A stretch of DNA of 58,141 bases from Bifidobacteriaceae bacterium (GCA_022650895.1 JALCQC010000013.1:1-58141); one strand, 5' to 3'; positions 8,510 through 18,230 are shown, counted from the first letter of the stretch. The notes: generated by a model from the letters alone, not told the origin. Numbers and translations are program-made.

Positions 8510-10108
8510 ATGACATACGCGAGTCAGTCACCACTCTCCAGCGGGCAACGTGAGCCTGTGAACCAGCCGGTTTCCATTTCGGCTCGTCTTGGGAGACTCC
8601 AGTTTCATGCCTCCGGAAAATTCAGAATCCTACAGTTCACTGACATTCAGGACGGCCCCACGGTGTCTCCGGACACTATTCGTCTCATCGAGGCCACCTG
8701 CGATGCGGCACGCCCCGATCTTGTCATCTTCACCGGTGATCAGATCGCCGGCTACGACACCGCGTTCATGGCCACTTGCCGAAAGCGCCGCTGGCCGACG
8801 GCATGGGATGGCGTCTATGCCACCTCGCGTGCGGTGGGCAAAGGCGTGAACTCTCTGGTAGACGCCGCCATGCGCGGGCTGACTTCCCAAGAGGATCCCG
8901 CGTCGTCATCTACACAGAAGTCTGCGCCGAAGTCCACAGAGCCGCAGGGGAGTGCCGGGAGCACCGCTGCTTTCGGTGATGACGGTAGCGATATCGCCGC
9001 CGCATCAAACGTTGCTGCCGGCGTCAACTCTGCTGACGCTCGTGAGTCGGCAACGCCTTCTGCGGCACCCGTTTACTCCACCGAGGAGGATCCGTATGCC
9101 TCTACCCGAGAAATGGTGCGGAAGCAGGCGGCACAATTTTTGCAGCCGTTGATTGATCGTGGCATTCCATTTGCCGTCACCTACGGTAACCATGACTTCC
9201 AATGCGGGTTGGAAACCTCGGAGTTGGATGCCATCTACCGTGAGTTTCCCGGGTGCCTGAATCCCGAGGTCTCCGGAACGTCGGCTCTACGCGCAAAAGC
9301 GGTACCGACATCCGGGCTGAAGGATCAGGTGGCCTACGCCTGCGAGCCGGGCACCTTTGCGCTTCCGGTATCGTCCCTCGAACGGGACAACAACGTCATA
9401 GGGATTGTCATCACGGATTCGGGCGACTATGCGCGCGAAGGCGGTTACGGAACTCCCTCAGAGCGGGCCGTCGAATGGATGGGGAGAATTCCTCAGGTCT
9501 TGCGCACGAAGTCGATCGTGTTCCAGCACATTCCTCTGCCGCAGTTCTACCATCTGCTGAAGCCGGTTCCTGCCACCACCGCCTATGCGATACAGGGATA
9601 CCGGACCTACGACAAGCAGTGCTACGTCATCGATGACAGTGTGACCCAGCCCGGCGGCTATCTCGGTGAGGGAGTGAGTTGCCCCGATACCGATGCTGGA
9701 GAATTCGCGGCGATGAAGGACTCCGGCGGCTATTTTGCGCTCTTCGCAGGGCACGACCACCGCAATGCCTACGTGGGCGAATACGACGGCATCATGCTGG
9801 GTGCCACGCCGACGTGTGGCTTTGGTTCCTATGGTCCACCGGCTCCGAAGCGTGCGGCACGCTTGCTGGAGTTTGATATCCGTCACCCTTACCACCCACG
9901 GACCCAGCTTCTTGAATTCGGTGACATCGTAGGAAAGCCGAGTTCACGCGCCGTCTACACCTTTGCAATGAGCCATCTGCCCAAAGGACCTGCCGACGCC
10001 ACGAATCTATTACGCAAGCCAGGTGTGCTGGCGGGAGCCGCCGCAGCTGTGGCAGGGATCGGTGCGGCTTTTCTCGGTCGGCTTGGAAAAGGCGATAAGA
10101 AGAAGTAG
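8510..10108 (+). CDS. Calcineurin-like metallophosphoesterase, Dcr2-like
   Basis: Metal-dependent phosphatase or phosphodiesterase of 532 residues. The binuclear metal motifs are present: FTDIQDG at residues 44-50, GDQ at 76-78, GNHD at 226-229, QHIPLP and FAGHDH further on. The first motif is D-x-Q rather than the usual D-x-H. A Ser/Ala/Asp-rich insertion (about residues 118-195) separates the second and third motifs. The last 30 residues form a hydrophobic Ala/Gly helix followed by GKGDKKK, which could be a tail anchor. Start ATG 8510 lies six bases after TACCCT. The substrate is unknown. Confidence 0.82.
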   Translation: MTYASQSPLSSGQREPVNQPVSISARLGRLQFHASGKFRILQFTDIQDGPTVSPDTIRLIEATCDAARPDLVIFTGDQIAGYDTAFMATCRKRRWPTAWDGVYATSRAVGKGVNSLVDAAMRGLTSQEDPASSSTQKSAPKSTEPQGSAGSTAAFGDDGSDIAAASNVAAGVNSADARESATPSAAPVYSTEEDPYASTREMVRKQAAQFLQPLIDRGIPFAVTYGNHDFQCGLETSELDAIYREFPGCLNPEVSGTSALRAKAVPTSGLKDQVAYACEPGTFALPVSSLERDNNVIGIVITDSGDYAREGGYGTPSERAVEWMGRIPQVLRTKSIVFQHIPLPQFYHLLKPVPATTAYAIQGYRTYDKQCYVIDDSVTQPGGYLGEGVSCPDTDAGEFAAMKDSGGYFALFAGHDHRNAYVGEYDGIMLGATPTCGFGSYGPPAPKRAARLLEFDIRHPYHPRTQLLEFGDIVGKPSSRAVYTFAMSHLPKGPADATNLLRKPGVLAGAAAAVAGIGAAFLGRLGKGDKKK

Positions 10109-10954
10109 TCAGAGCCGCGGAGCAGACTGCGCTTTGGCCAGCGCCTCAGACAGGTACTTGCCGGCTGCCATCACGATGGGGGCGTACAGGCGTCCCGGCT
10201 GGGTGCCCATGCGCTCCTGGGGACCCGAGATGGAGATGGCGGCGATCACCTGACCGGTGGCGTTGCGGATCGGAGCGGAGACAGAAGAGACGCCCGGCTC
10301 GCGCTCGGCCATGGACTGCGCCCACCCGCGCTTGCGGGTCGTTGCAAGTTGGGTCGCCGAGAATTTTGCGTGACGCAGACCTTGGTGAAGGCGGTCTGAT
10401 TCCTCCCATGCGAGCAGAATCTGCGCTGCGGAGCCTGCCTCCATGGAGAGAACGGCGCCAACGGGAATGGAGTCACGCAGTCCGGAGGCGCGTTCGACGG
10501 CGGCGATGCAGATGCGCTGGTCGCCTTGGCGACGGTAGATCTGGGCGGATTCGCCCGTGCGTTCCAAAAGAGTGTTGAGGACGGGGCCGGAGGCTGTGAG
10601 CAGATGATCCTCACCGGCGGCGGCAGCCAATTCGGCGAAGCGGGAGCCAAGCACAAAGCGGCCGTGTTGGTCACGGGCAATGAAGCGATGACGCTCCAGT
10701 GCGACCGCAAGACGGTGTGCAGTGGGGCGTGCAAGGCCCGTTTCCGCAACGAGGCTGGCCAACGTGGTCGGTCCTTTTTCGAGAGCATCGAGAATTCGCG
10801 CCGCCTTGTCGAGGACGCCGACGCCGGAATGAATCACAGTGGAGTCGGAGGGGGACGTTCGGCTGGTGCTGGAAGAAGACGCAGGCAGGTTAAAATTGGT
10901 ATCTGCCTTTTGAGACGATGCTGTCTTCTTTTGTCCTTCTGTGCTATTGCTCAT
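10109..10954 (-). CDS. IclR-family transcriptional regulator (LtbR/NdgR-like)
   Basis: DNA-binding regulator of 281 residues. A Ser/Thr-rich N-terminal tail precedes a winged helix-turn-helix at about residues 45-105 (LDKAARILDALEKG, then TGLARPTAHRLAVALE). A C-terminal IclR effector domain follows (about residues 120-275). It is divergent from leuCD, the arrangement known for LtbR in Corynebacterium and NdgR in Streptomyces, both of which control leuCD; the same role is inferred here. The ATG at 10954 is preferred over 10975 because a TTGCAT-N17-CATACT promoter lies directly upstream and would start transcription at or next to the A of the ATG. Confidence 0.9.
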   Translation of the reverse strand: MSNSTEGQKKTASSQKADTNFNLPASSSSTSRTSPSDSTVIHSGVGVLDKAARILDALEKGPTTLASLVAETGLARPTAHRLAVALERHRFIARDQHGRFVLGSRFAELAAAAGEDHLLTASGPVLNTLLERTGESAQIYRRQGDQRICIAAVERASGLRDSIPVGAVLSMEAGSAAQILLAWEESDRLHQGLRHAKFSATQLATTRKRGWAQSMAEREPGVSSVSAPIRNATGQVIAAISISGPQERMGTQPGRLYAPIVMAAGKYLSEALAKAQSAPRL

Positions 10955-11070
10955 GCACAAAGTATGCCATCTCATATATCGAAATGCAAGTGTCTGAAAT
11001 GTGGCACGCGATAATACTGGGCCATGAGTGATGGATATGCGTGACGAACACGCAATCGAAGGAGGGTGTC
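10955..11070. promoter_or_regulatory. Divergent promoter region between the IclR gene and leuC
   Basis: For the regulator (minus) a -35 TTGCAT (10989-10984) and -10 CATACT (10966-10961) are separated by 17 bases. For leuC (plus) a TAATAC box lies at 11012-11017 without a good -35. Short arms TGCCA (10965-10969) and TGGCA (11001-11005) flank the central part. By analogy with LtbR/NdgR, an operator for the regulator is expected here; its exact site cannot be fixed by eye. Confidence 0.5.
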
Positions 11071-12474
11071 GTGGGAACGACGTTAGCCGAGAAAGTCTGG
11101 GCGGATCATCTTGTCCGCAAAGGCGAAAATGGCGAACCAGACCTTATTTTCATTGACCTTCAGCTGATGCACGAGGTCACTAGCCCCCAAGCATTTGAAG
11201 GGTTGCGCAACGCGGGACGAAAGCTTCGCCACGTCGAGATGACTCTGGCCACGGAAGATCACAACACGCCAACCGTGAATATCGACCTTCCCATCGCCGA
11301 TAAGACGTCGGCCATTCAGATTTCCACCCTTGAAAAGAACTGTAAGGAATTCGGGGTGCGGCTGCATCCACTGGGTGATGCCGATCAGGGAATCGTGCAC
11401 GCCGTCGGACCACAGCTAGGGCTCACGCAACCTGGAATGACGGTGGTCTGTGGTGATTCCCACACGTCGACGCACGGCGCTTTCGGAGCGCTTGCCTTCG
11501 GCATTGGAACCTCCGAGGTCGAACATGTGATGGCGACGCAGACCCTGTCTCTGAAACCCTTCAAGACCATGGCCGTCAACGTCGAGGGAGAGCTCCCCCC
11601 GGATGCCTCTGCGAAGGACATCATTCTGGCCATCATCGCCAAAATCGGCACGGGCGGCGGCCAGGGGCACGTCATCGAATACCGTGGTGAGGCCATTCGC
11701 AAGCTCTCCATGGAAGCACGCATGACCATCTGCAACATGTCCATCGAGGGTGGAGCGCGCGCAGGCATGATTGCTCCTGACGAAACCACCTTTGAGTATC
11801 TCAAGGGCCGCCCCCACGCACCACAGGGTGAGATGTGGGACAGGGCCGTTGAGTATTGGAAGACGCTCAAGACCGATGATGACGCCGTCTTCGATAAGGA
11901 AGTCACCATCGATGCGTCAACTCTGGGGCCCTTCGTGACCTGGGGAACCAACCCCGGCCAGGGCGCTCCGATCACCGCTCAGGTTCCCGATCCTTCCGCC
12001 ATCGCGGACGAGGAAAGCCGCACTGCCGCCGAACGGGCTCTGGAATACATGGGTCTGACGCCCGGAACGCCTCTGAAGAAGATTCCGGTCGACACCGTCT
12101 TCATCGGTTCGTGTACGAACGGGCGCATCGAGGATCTGCGTGCCGCCGCCTCCGTCATGAAGGGGCACCACAAGGCGAAGAACATTCACCGCGTGCTGGT
12201 GGTTCCGGCATCGTCACGCACCAAGCTGCAGGCGGAGCGTGAGGGGCTCGACAAGATCTTCACCAATTTCGGTGCGGAATGGCGTAACGCGGGATGCTCC
12301 ATGTGTCTAGGCATGAACCCCGACAAGATAGTGGCGCACGAACGGTGCGTCTCCACGTCAAACCGCAATTTCGAGGGGCGTCAGGGCAAGGGCGGCCGCA
12401 CACATCTGGCATCGCCCATGGTGGCTGCGGCGACGGCCATCAAGGGAACGATCGCAAGCCCGGCTGATCTGTAA
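11071..12474 (+). CDS. leuC: 3-isopropylmalate dehydratase, large subunit
   Basis: Catalytic 4Fe-4S subunit isomerising 2- to 3-isopropylmalate in leucine synthesis (467 residues, matching the family). Start GTG 11071 is chosen because GGAGG lies five to six bases upstream and the protein then begins [10 protein letters not shown], the common LeuC opening; an upstream in-frame GTG at 11041 is unlikely. Substrate and cluster motifs are [29 protein letters not shown] and [10 protein letters not shown], which supply the three cluster cysteines. leuD follows after 12 bases, forming the two-subunit enzyme. Confidence 0.97.
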   Translation: MGTTLAEKVWADHLVRKGENGEPDLIFIDLQLMHEVTSPQAFEGLRNAGRKLRHVEMTLATEDHNTPTVNIDLPIADKTSAIQISTLEKNCKEFGVRLHPLGDADQGIVHAVGPQLGLTQPGMTVVCGDSHTSTHGAFGALAFGIGTSEVEHVMATQTLSLKPFKTMAVNVEGELPPDASAKDIILAIIAKIGTGGGQGHVIEYRGEAIRKLSMEARMTICNMSIEGGARAGMIAPDETTFEYLKGRPHAPQGEMWDRAVEYWKTLKTDDDAVFDKEVTIDASTLGPFVTWGTNPGQGAPITAQVPDPSAIADEESRTAAERALEYMGLTPGTPLKKIPVDTVFIGSCTNGRIEDLRAAASVMKGHHKAKNIHRVLVVPASSRTKLQAEREGLDKIFTNFGAEWRNAGCSMCLGMNPDKIVAHERCVSTSNRNFEGRQGKGGRTHLASPMVAAATAIKGTIASPADL

Positions 12475-12486
12475 GGGGACAGAGAA

Positions 12487-13167
12487 ATGGATAAATTTAC
12501 CGTACATACTGGCGTCGGCGTTCCGCTGCGCAAGTCGAATGTCGACACCGATCAGATTATTCCCGCGGTGTTCCTCAAGCGCGTGACCCGCACCGGCTTT
12601 GAGGACGCACTGTTCTACGCCTGGCGACGCAACAAGGATTTCGTGCTGAACCAGCAGCCCTACAAGAACGGTTCCGTGCTGGTTGCGGGCCCTGACTTCG
12701 GCATCGGTTCCAGCCGTGAACATGCGGTGTGGGCGCTACACGACTACGGCTTCAAATGCGTGATTGCACCGCGCTTCGCCGACATCTTCTATGGAAACAC
12801 CGCTAAGAATGGCGTTCTGGCAGCGATCATGCCGCAGGAATCCATCGAGCTGCTGTGGAAGCTGCTGGAGGAGGAGCCGGGACGTGAGATTACCGTCGAT
12901 CTTGAAAAGCGCACGGCAACGTGCGGTGACGTCACGCTGCCATTCGAGGTGGACGACTACGTGCGCTGGCGTCTTATGAACGGCTACGACGACATTGACC
13001 TCACGCTGCAGCACGAGGACGACATCGTGGCCTACGAGAAGATGCGTGCCGAGAAATTCCCGTTCAAACCGACCACGATTCCTGCGAAGCATCTGCCGGA
13101 GGAGCCGGTCGCTTCCGAGCGCGAATCCGAAGTCGAGTGGGACGGTCCTCTGAGCGACAGAAAGTAG
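12487..13167 (+). CDS. leuD: 3-isopropylmalate dehydratase, small subunit
   Basis: Swivelling-domain partner of LeuC (226 residues). The diagnostic [17 protein letters not shown] stretch is at about residues 62-78, and the N-terminus carries [28 protein letters not shown] ribosome site precedes ATG 12487. The end of the gene shows a small tandem duplication: the 9-mer AGAAAGTAG, which includes the stop, is repeated 11 bases later at 13170-13178. The gene is certainly cotranscribed with leuC and controlled with it. Confidence 0.97.
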   Translation: MDKFTVHTGVGVPLRKSNVDTDQIIPAVFLKRVTRTGFEDALFYAWRRNKDFVLNQQPYKNGSVLVAGPDFGIGSSREHAVWALHDYGFKCVIAPRFADIFYGNTAKNGVLAAIMPQESIELLWKLLEEEPGREITVDLEKRTATCGDVTLPFEVDDYVRWRLMNGYDDIDLTLQHEDDIVAYEKMRAEKFPFKPTTIPAKHLPEEPVASERESEVEWDGPLSDRK

Positions 13168-13277
13168 ATAGAAAGTAGAGTGTGTCCACCGCTTGCGCTC
13201 ACGGCTTTGCTTCACGTCCTCACCACATCGGTTGTGCAAAACTAATAACCATGGGGAATCAAGGAATTGACAGCTCG

Positions 13278-14624
13278 ATGATGACCAACCTCGTGAAGTC
13301 AGATCAGAAGAGCGATGACGTTATCAAGGTCTTCGGCGGCAAGCCGTTGGAAGGCTCCATTCGCGTTCGCGGAGCGAAGAACTTCGTCAGCAAGGCCATG
13401 GTTGCCGCGCTTCTTGCGCCGGGAACCTCCGTCTTGAAGAACGTGCCTGAAATTCGTGACGTACAGGTCGTCTCCGATCTGCTGCGTCTGCACGGCGTGC
13501 AGGTCGATGTCAACGGTGCCGAGGGCATCGTCACCATCGACGCGTCGCACGTTGAACTTGCGGATGTTGCCGATGTGGACACGCTTTCCGGTTCGTCGCG
13601 TATTCCGATTCTGTTCTCGGGTCCACTGCTGCACCGCCTCGGGGAGGCTTTCATCCCTGCGCTGGGTGGCTGCCGCATTGGTGATCGTCCCATCGACTTC
13701 CATCTCGAAACCCTGCGCAAGCTGGGTGCGAAAGTCAACAAGGAGCACAAGGACGGCATTCACATCACCGCTCCCGATGGTCTCCACGGCGCGAAGATTC
13801 ACCTTCCGTATCCTTCCGTGGGTGCTACGGAGCAGACATTGCTTGCCGCAGTTCTTGCGGACGGTAAGACCGAACTCTCTGGTGCTGCCATCGAACCTGA
13901 GATCATGGATCTCGTGGCTGTGCTGCAGAAGATGGGCGCCCTCATCTCCGTGGACGTGGACCGCACCATTCGCATCGAAGGCGTTGAGAGCCTTCGCGGC
14001 TACACGCATACGTCTCTGACCGATCGCATCGAAGCGGCTTCGTGGGCCTCGGCAGCTCTCGCAACGCATGGCGACATCTTCGTCAAGGGTGCCGATCAGG
14101 ACGACATGATGACCTTCCTCAACGTGTACCGCCGCATCGGTGGCGAGTTCGACGTTGATGACAACGGTATCCGTTTCTGGCACCCGGGTGGGGATCTCAA
14201 GCCCGTCGCCATCGAGACCGATGTTCACCCAGGCTTCATGACGGATTGGCAGCAACCACTTGTCGTGGCATTGACGCAGGCCAAGGGCCTCAGCATCGTG
14301 CACGAGACCGTGTACGAGAACCGTTTCGGCTTCACCAAGCCGCTTGTACAGATGGGTGCGACCATCCAGTTGTACAAGGAGTGCCTTGGCTCATTGCCGT
14401 GCCGCTTCCAGCAGCGCAACTTCGAGCATTCGGCAGTGATCTTTGGACCCACGCCGCTTGAGGGCCGCGATATCGATGTTCCGGATCTGCGTGGTGGTTT
14501 CAGCCACCTCATCGCAGCGCTGACTGCAAAGGGTGAATCCACCATTCACGGCATTTCACTCATCGACCGTGGCTATGCGGACTTCCGTGGCAAGCTGCGT
14601 GCTCTGGGTGCGGAGATCATCTAA
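13278..14624 (+). CDS. murA: UDP-N-acetylglucosamine 1-carboxyvinyltransferase
   Basis: First committed enzyme of peptidoglycan precursor synthesis, adding enolpyruvate to UDP-GlcNAc. From ATG 13278 it has about 448 residues, slightly above the usual 420. RGAKNFVSKA near residues 31-40 is the substrate-binding start of the fold. The active-site loop GGCRIGDRPID keeps its cysteine (Cys132), the residue alkylated by fosfomycin. The start is uncertain: ATG 13251 follows TAATAA too closely for a leader, whereas 13278 has AAGGA at a rather long distance. A 10-bp hairpin follows the gene. Confidence 0.93.
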   Translation: MMTNLVKSDQKSDDVIKVFGGKPLEGSIRVRGAKNFVSKAMVAALLAPGTSVLKNVPEIRDVQVVSDLLRLHGVQVDVNGAEGIVTIDASHVELADVADVDTLSGSSRIPILFSGPLLHRLGEAFIPALGGCRIGDRPIDFHLETLRKLGAKVNKEHKDGIHITAPDGLHGAKIHLPYPSVGATEQTLLAAVLADGKTELSGAAIEPEIMDLVAVLQKMGALISVDVDRTIRIEGVESLRGYTHTSLTDRIEAASWASAALATHGDIFVKGADQDDMMTFLNVYRRIGGEFDVDDNGIRFWHPGGDLKPVAIETDVHPGFMTDWQQPLVVALTQAKGLSIVHETVYENRFGFTKPLVQMGATIQLYKECLGSLPCRFQQRNFEHSAVIFGPTPLEGRDIDVPDLRGGFSHLIAALTAKGESTIHGISLIDRGYADFRGKLRALGAEII

Positions 14625-14648
14625 GCCTGGCTTTACGTTTCTCTCAGC

Positions 14649-14684
14649 TCAGCCCTCATTCTGCTTCATCGCGGTGAGGGCTGA
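14649..14684 (+). terminator. Hairpin after murA, possible terminator
   Basis: Perfect 10-bp arms TCAGCCCTCA (14649-14658) and TGAGGGCTGA (14675-14684) enclose a 16-base loop. No T-run follows, so intrinsic termination is uncertain; it may serve as an RNA 3'-end stabiliser. Confidence 0.45.
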
Positions 14685-14769
14685 AGTGTAGTTCAAACTA
14701 ATGCTCATCGTGGCCAGTGAGCGGTCGCTTATACTATTGCTATCCTGCCGTTGAGGCACAATAGAATGT

Positions 14770-15672
14770 ATGGTCTCTCCAGGAAAACCTTCTCCGGGCA
14801 AGTCTGTTCCGGCACTTTCAGATGAGCAGGTGGCCCGCTTGGGTCGTTCCCACCGGATGCTCGATCCCACTCGCTATCTTTTTGGTGAGTTTCATCAACC
14901 TAACGAAGTTGAAATCAACGAGCAGGATCCCAAGGTCACCAAACGCTTGCTGGATGCCGCTTCCTTCGTGGTGCGCACCCGTGCGAAGGTCAAGGCGTGG
15001 GGAATGGAGAAGATTCCCGGTGAGGGAATCTATATCTGCGCCGCCACGCATGTGACCCAGTTCGACGTTCTTATTCCCATGATGACGATGTTTCATCTGG
15101 GCCGCCGTCCCCGTTTCATGGCGAAGGAGGAGCTCAGTAAGTGGCCGTTCATCGGCTGGGCGCTCCGCCATGTCGGCATGCAGTCGGTCCCTCGGCGCAG
15201 GGGCCAGGCGCGTGCCATCGAAGAGGAATCCATCAAGATTCTTCTTGGAGGGCGTCCTTTGACCATATGGCCGGAGGGAACTCTCAGCCGGGATCCCCAG
15301 AAATGGCCCATGTCGCTCAAGCGTGGCATGGCAGAGATCGCACTCATTGCTTCCAAAAAAGTCGGGTATCAGATTCCGCTTTTCCCGGCTGTCACGTGGG
15401 GTGCGGCCAGCATCAACCACTTCTGGCCGTGGCCTCGTAAGAATGTGGTTCTTGCCTTTGATGATGCCGTGGATTATTCCGATCTGTTGGTTGACGCCGA
15501 TGAGTGGGAAGACGGTCAGCCGCCTGTTGAAGCCATCGCGGAGCTCACCGAACGGGTTCGTGCTCGTATGGAAGCACGCATGGCGGAGATTCGCGGTGAG
15601 AAGCCGCCCGTTGAGGGGATGTGGGATTACCGCTCCATGAAGCGCGTTCCCAGGCCTCAGCTTCATGGCTGA
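14770..15672 (+). CDS. 1-acyl-sn-glycerol-3-phosphate acyltransferase family protein
   Basis: PlsC-type acyltransferase (300 residues) of phospholipid synthesis or a related pathway. The catalytic HxxxxD motif is HVTQFD (His94, Asp99). The later glycerol-phosphate-binding motif appears as WPEGTLSR near residues 167-174. There is no signal peptide and no clear membrane helix, so it is probably a peripheral membrane enzyme. The ATG at 14770 lies seven bases after CACAAT with no ribosome site. gpsA, which makes the sn-glycerol-3-phosphate backbone, follows 160 bases later, supporting a role in phospholipid synthesis. Confidence 0.87.
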   Translation: MVSPGKPSPGKSVPALSDEQVARLGRSHRMLDPTRYLFGEFHQPNEVEINEQDPKVTKRLLDAASFVVRTRAKVKAWGMEKIPGEGIYICAATHVTQFDVLIPMMTMFHLGRRPRFMAKEELSKWPFIGWALRHVGMQSVPRRRGQARAIEEESIKILLGGRPLTIWPEGTLSRDPQKWPMSLKRGMAEIALIASKKVGYQIPLFPAVTWGAASINHFWPWPRKNVVLAFDDAVDYSDLLVDADEWEDGQPPVEAIAELTERVRARMEARMAEIRGEKPPVEGMWDYRSMKRVPRPQLHG

Positions 15673-15832
15673 GACCTAGTCTTGGGTAACACATGCAGAC
15701 GGTTTCTTTGAAACTGATTGTGGCAACAGAGCTGGAGAAAAACAGGAGAGCGTAGAGAAAAGGCGGAGGGTTACTCCATGATGCGGAGCGGCTCTCTGAT
15801 TCTTTCTGCGCATCGCGGTAGGGTAGTGAGCC

Positions 15833-16831
15833 ATGGCGAAAATCACTGTTCTTGGTGCAGGTGCGTGGGGAACTGCGTTCGGTCAGGTGCTGGCGGATGC
15901 CGGCAACTCAGTCACAATGTGGGCAATGGAACCCCGCATCGTGGACGACATCAATGAGAACCACCGCAATTCCTTCCGGCTCCCTGTAGTCGACCGGCTT
16001 CCGGATGCGGTCACTGCGAACGGAGATCGTGCCGCTGCGGTGGCAGATGCCGACATCGTCGTGGTTGCCATCGCTGCTCAGGCCGCCCGCAAGGCGCTGT
16101 CCAGCTTTACGGACTTGATTCCGCGCTCCGCACTAGTGGTGAGCCTTATGAAGGGCATTGAGCGGACCACCGAGAAACGCATGGACCAAGTGGTGTGCGA
16201 GGCGCTCAATCTTTCCGATGCCCGCTTCGTAGCGGTTTCAGGCCCCAATCTCTCTAAAGAGGTTGCGTTGCGCCAACCAGGTGGCACTGTGGTGGCCTCC
16301 ACCAACCCTGATGCTGCGCACGCGGTTGCTCATGCCTGCTCCACGAGCTATTTCAAGCCCTACATCTCCGATGACGTCATTGGTTTGGAGATGTGTGGAT
16401 CTTTGAAGAATGTGGTCGCGCTCGCGGTCGGCATGGCCCGTGGCGCCGGCAACGGAGAGAACACCGCAGCCATGATAGAGACGCGTGGGCTTGCGGAGCT
16501 CACGGCCCTCGGGATTGCGGCAGGTGCGAAACGGGAGACCTTCCAGGGGCTTGCAGGTTTCGGCGATCTCGTCGCCACGTGCGGTTCTCCGTTGAGCCGC
16601 AACTTCACCTTCGGGTACAACCTCGGAACGGGTATGTCCGTGGAAGAGGCCACGGAGGAGAGTAACGGTGTGGCGGAAGGTGTTCCCACCACGAGCGCCG
16701 CAGTCGCACTGGCGGCCAATCTCGGTGTGAAAATGCCGCTGGCGACGGCCATGAGCCACGTCATCAACGACGGGTATTCTTTCGACCAGGTGATGACAGA
16801 GCTTTTCGGCACTGAGATCACCGCTGAGTGA
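15833..16831 (+). CDS. gpsA: Glycerol-3-phosphate dehydrogenase [NAD(P)+]
   Basis: Reduces dihydroxyacetone phosphate to sn-glycerol-3-phosphate for phospholipids (332 residues, standard). The N-terminal Rossmann motif is VLGAGAWGTAFGQ. The family signature GLEMCGSLKNVVALAVGMARG at about residues 185-205 includes the catalytic lysine, and GNGENTAAMIETRGL follows. TAGGGT lies eight bases before the ATG and no ribosome site is visible, consistent with a leaderless message. The gene sits between the acyltransferase gene and ddl in an envelope-synthesis string. Confidence 0.97.
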   Translation: MAKITVLGAGAWGTAFGQVLADAGNSVTMWAMEPRIVDDINENHRNSFRLPVVDRLPDAVTANGDRAAAVADADIVVVAIAAQAARKALSSFTDLIPRSALVVSLMKGIERTTEKRMDQVVCEALNLSDARFVAVSGPNLSKEVALRQPGGTVVASTNPDAAHAVAHACSTSYFKPYISDDVIGLEMCGSLKNVVALAVGMARGAGNGENTAAMIETRGLAELTALGIAAGAKRETFQGLAGFGDLVATCGSPLSRNFTFGYNLGTGMSVEEATEESNGVAEGVPTTSAAVALAANLGVKMPLATAMSHVINDGYSFDQVMTELFGTEITAE

Positions 16832-16943
16832 ACAGGCAGACAAAGAGCAAGTAAGCAGTCAAGCAGATAAGCGGTTCAACGGTCATCAATGAGGTTTCGT
16901 AGTGCTCCCTGGCCGGCATCCGGTTCGGAAAGGTAGTTGAAGT

Positions 16944-18104
16944 ATGTCTAAGAAGCGCATCGTGGTCCTCTACGGCGGGCGTGCCGATGAGCATTCCATT
17001 TCGTGTATTTCTGCGGCGAGTTTGCTTCGTTCCATCGATCGTGACCTTTTCGATCCCGTCCCCATCGGCATTACCAAGGCCGGTGAGTGGCTTGTCAGTG
17101 ACGTGGATCCCCGTGGCTGGAGTCTGGAAGGGGAGTCACTGCCCACTGTCGAGAAGACGGCTGGCTCGAAGCCCGTTGTTCTCGACATCTCGAAGCGTGG
17201 CGATGGTTTCTTCGTGAGAACGGGTTCCTCTGATGCGTCCAACGGATCGGAGAGCCAGCAGCTTGAATCCCTTGGGCATATCGACGCCGTGTTTCCCGTG
17301 TTGCATGGCCCGTACGGTGAGGATGGCACCATTCAGGGCTTGCTGGAGATGATGGACCTGCCGTATGTCGGTTGTGGCGTCTTTGCGTCCTCGGCGTGCA
17401 TGGACAAGCACTATACAAAAATCGTTTTGCAGGCCGCTGGCGTTCCAGTGGCTCCCGGTATCACCGTCGACGCTCGTGACTTCGATGCCGCCTCTCATTT
17501 CCAGAAGGATCAGTATGAGATTTCGGCACGCGTCGTGGAGGCAGGTCTTCAGTATCCGCTGTTCGTCAAGCCTTCCCGCGCCGGCTCCAGCTTCGGTGTG
17601 AGCAAGGTGGAGAAGCCGGAGGACCTTGCCCCCGCGGTCTGGGCCGCGGCTCCACACGACTGGCGAATCCTCATCGAACAGGCCATTGAGGGCCGTGAGA
17701 TCGAGTGCGCTGTCCTTTCGGCAACACGTCACCACAAGCCACGTACCAGCTGGCCGGGTGAGATCGTTCTTGACGCGTGCAGCAGCCGCGATGACGCCTT
17801 CTACGATTTCGACAGCAAGTACATGGACGACACCGCCTCGCATGTGGAGGTTCCCGCCAACCTTCCCGAGGAGGTCTTGCAGCGTGTTCGCGACACCGCC
17901 GCCAAGGCCTTCGTCGCGGTCGATGGACAGGGCCTGTCTCGTGTCGACACCTTCGTGCTTCCCGACGGCCAGGTGATGGTCAATGAGATCAACACCATGC
18001 CCGGATTCACCTCCATCTCCATGTATCCGCGTGCATGGGAGGCTTCCGGAATTCCTTATGAAAAGGTCATCACCGAACTCATCGAGGGCGTGCTGAACGA
18101 CTGA
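16944..18104 (+). CDS. ddl: D-alanine--D-alanine ligase
   Basis: ATP-grasp ligase making the D-Ala-D-Ala terminus of peptidoglycan (386 residues). The N-terminus has VVLYGGRADEHSISCISA. HGPYGEDGTIQGLLEMMDLPYVGCG is seen around residues 117-140. Late motifs are the ATP-grasp FVKPSRAGSSFGVSK and the metal-binding VNEINTMPGFT at about residues 346-356. AAAGG precedes ATG 16944. gpsA upstream and murA further back make this an envelope-biosynthesis neighbourhood. Confidence 0.97.
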   Translation: MSKKRIVVLYGGRADEHSISCISAASLLRSIDRDLFDPVPIGITKAGEWLVSDVDPRGWSLEGESLPTVEKTAGSKPVVLDISKRGDGFFVRTGSSDASNGSESQQLESLGHIDAVFPVLHGPYGEDGTIQGLLEMMDLPYVGCGVFASSACMDKHYTKIVLQAAGVPVAPGITVDARDFDAASHFQKDQYEISARVVEAGLQYPLFVKPSRAGSSFGVSKVEKPEDLAPAVWAAAPHDWRILIEQAIEGREIECAVLSATRHHKPRTSWPGEIVLDACSSRDDAFYDFDSKYMDDTASHVEVPANLPEEVLQRVRDTAAKAFVAVDGQGLSRVDTFVLPDGQVMVNEINTMPGFTSISMYPRAWEASGIPYEKVITELIEGVLND

Positions 18105-18140
18105 TGGTTGTTGTGGGCGAGGGACGTTTCTTCCCTCAGC

Positions 18141-18169
18141 TTGATTGATATCAAAATCTGCTGTACTCT
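18141..18169 (+). promoter_or_regulatory. Promoter of rpmB
   Basis: TTGATT (18141-18146) and TACTCT (18164-18169) are separated by exactly 17 bases, with a TG just before the -10. Transcription would begin near 18176, leaving a leader of about 75 bases that contains the hairpin listed next. Confidence 0.55.
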
Positions 18170-18188
18170 TGTGAAGTTGCGTGTTCAG

Positions 18189-18230
18189 GCTGACTCATGT
18201 CGCCTGTCAACACCGTAGGCTTGAGTCAGC
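18189..18230 (+). promoter_or_regulatory. Hairpin in the rpmB leader RNA
   Basis: Perfect 9-bp arms GCTGACTCA (18189-18197) and TGAGTCAGC (18222-18230) enclose a 24-base loop containing a further 4-bp GCCT/AGGC stem. The structure ends about 10 bases before the AGGAG ribosome site. It could be a ribosomal-protein autoregulatory element or a metal-responsive operator; neither is proved. Confidence 0.5.

Noticed and set aside
13159-13178. Direct repeat of AGAAAGTAG spanning the leuD stop
   Set aside because: A single 11-bp tandem duplication, too short and isolated to mean more than a replication slip.
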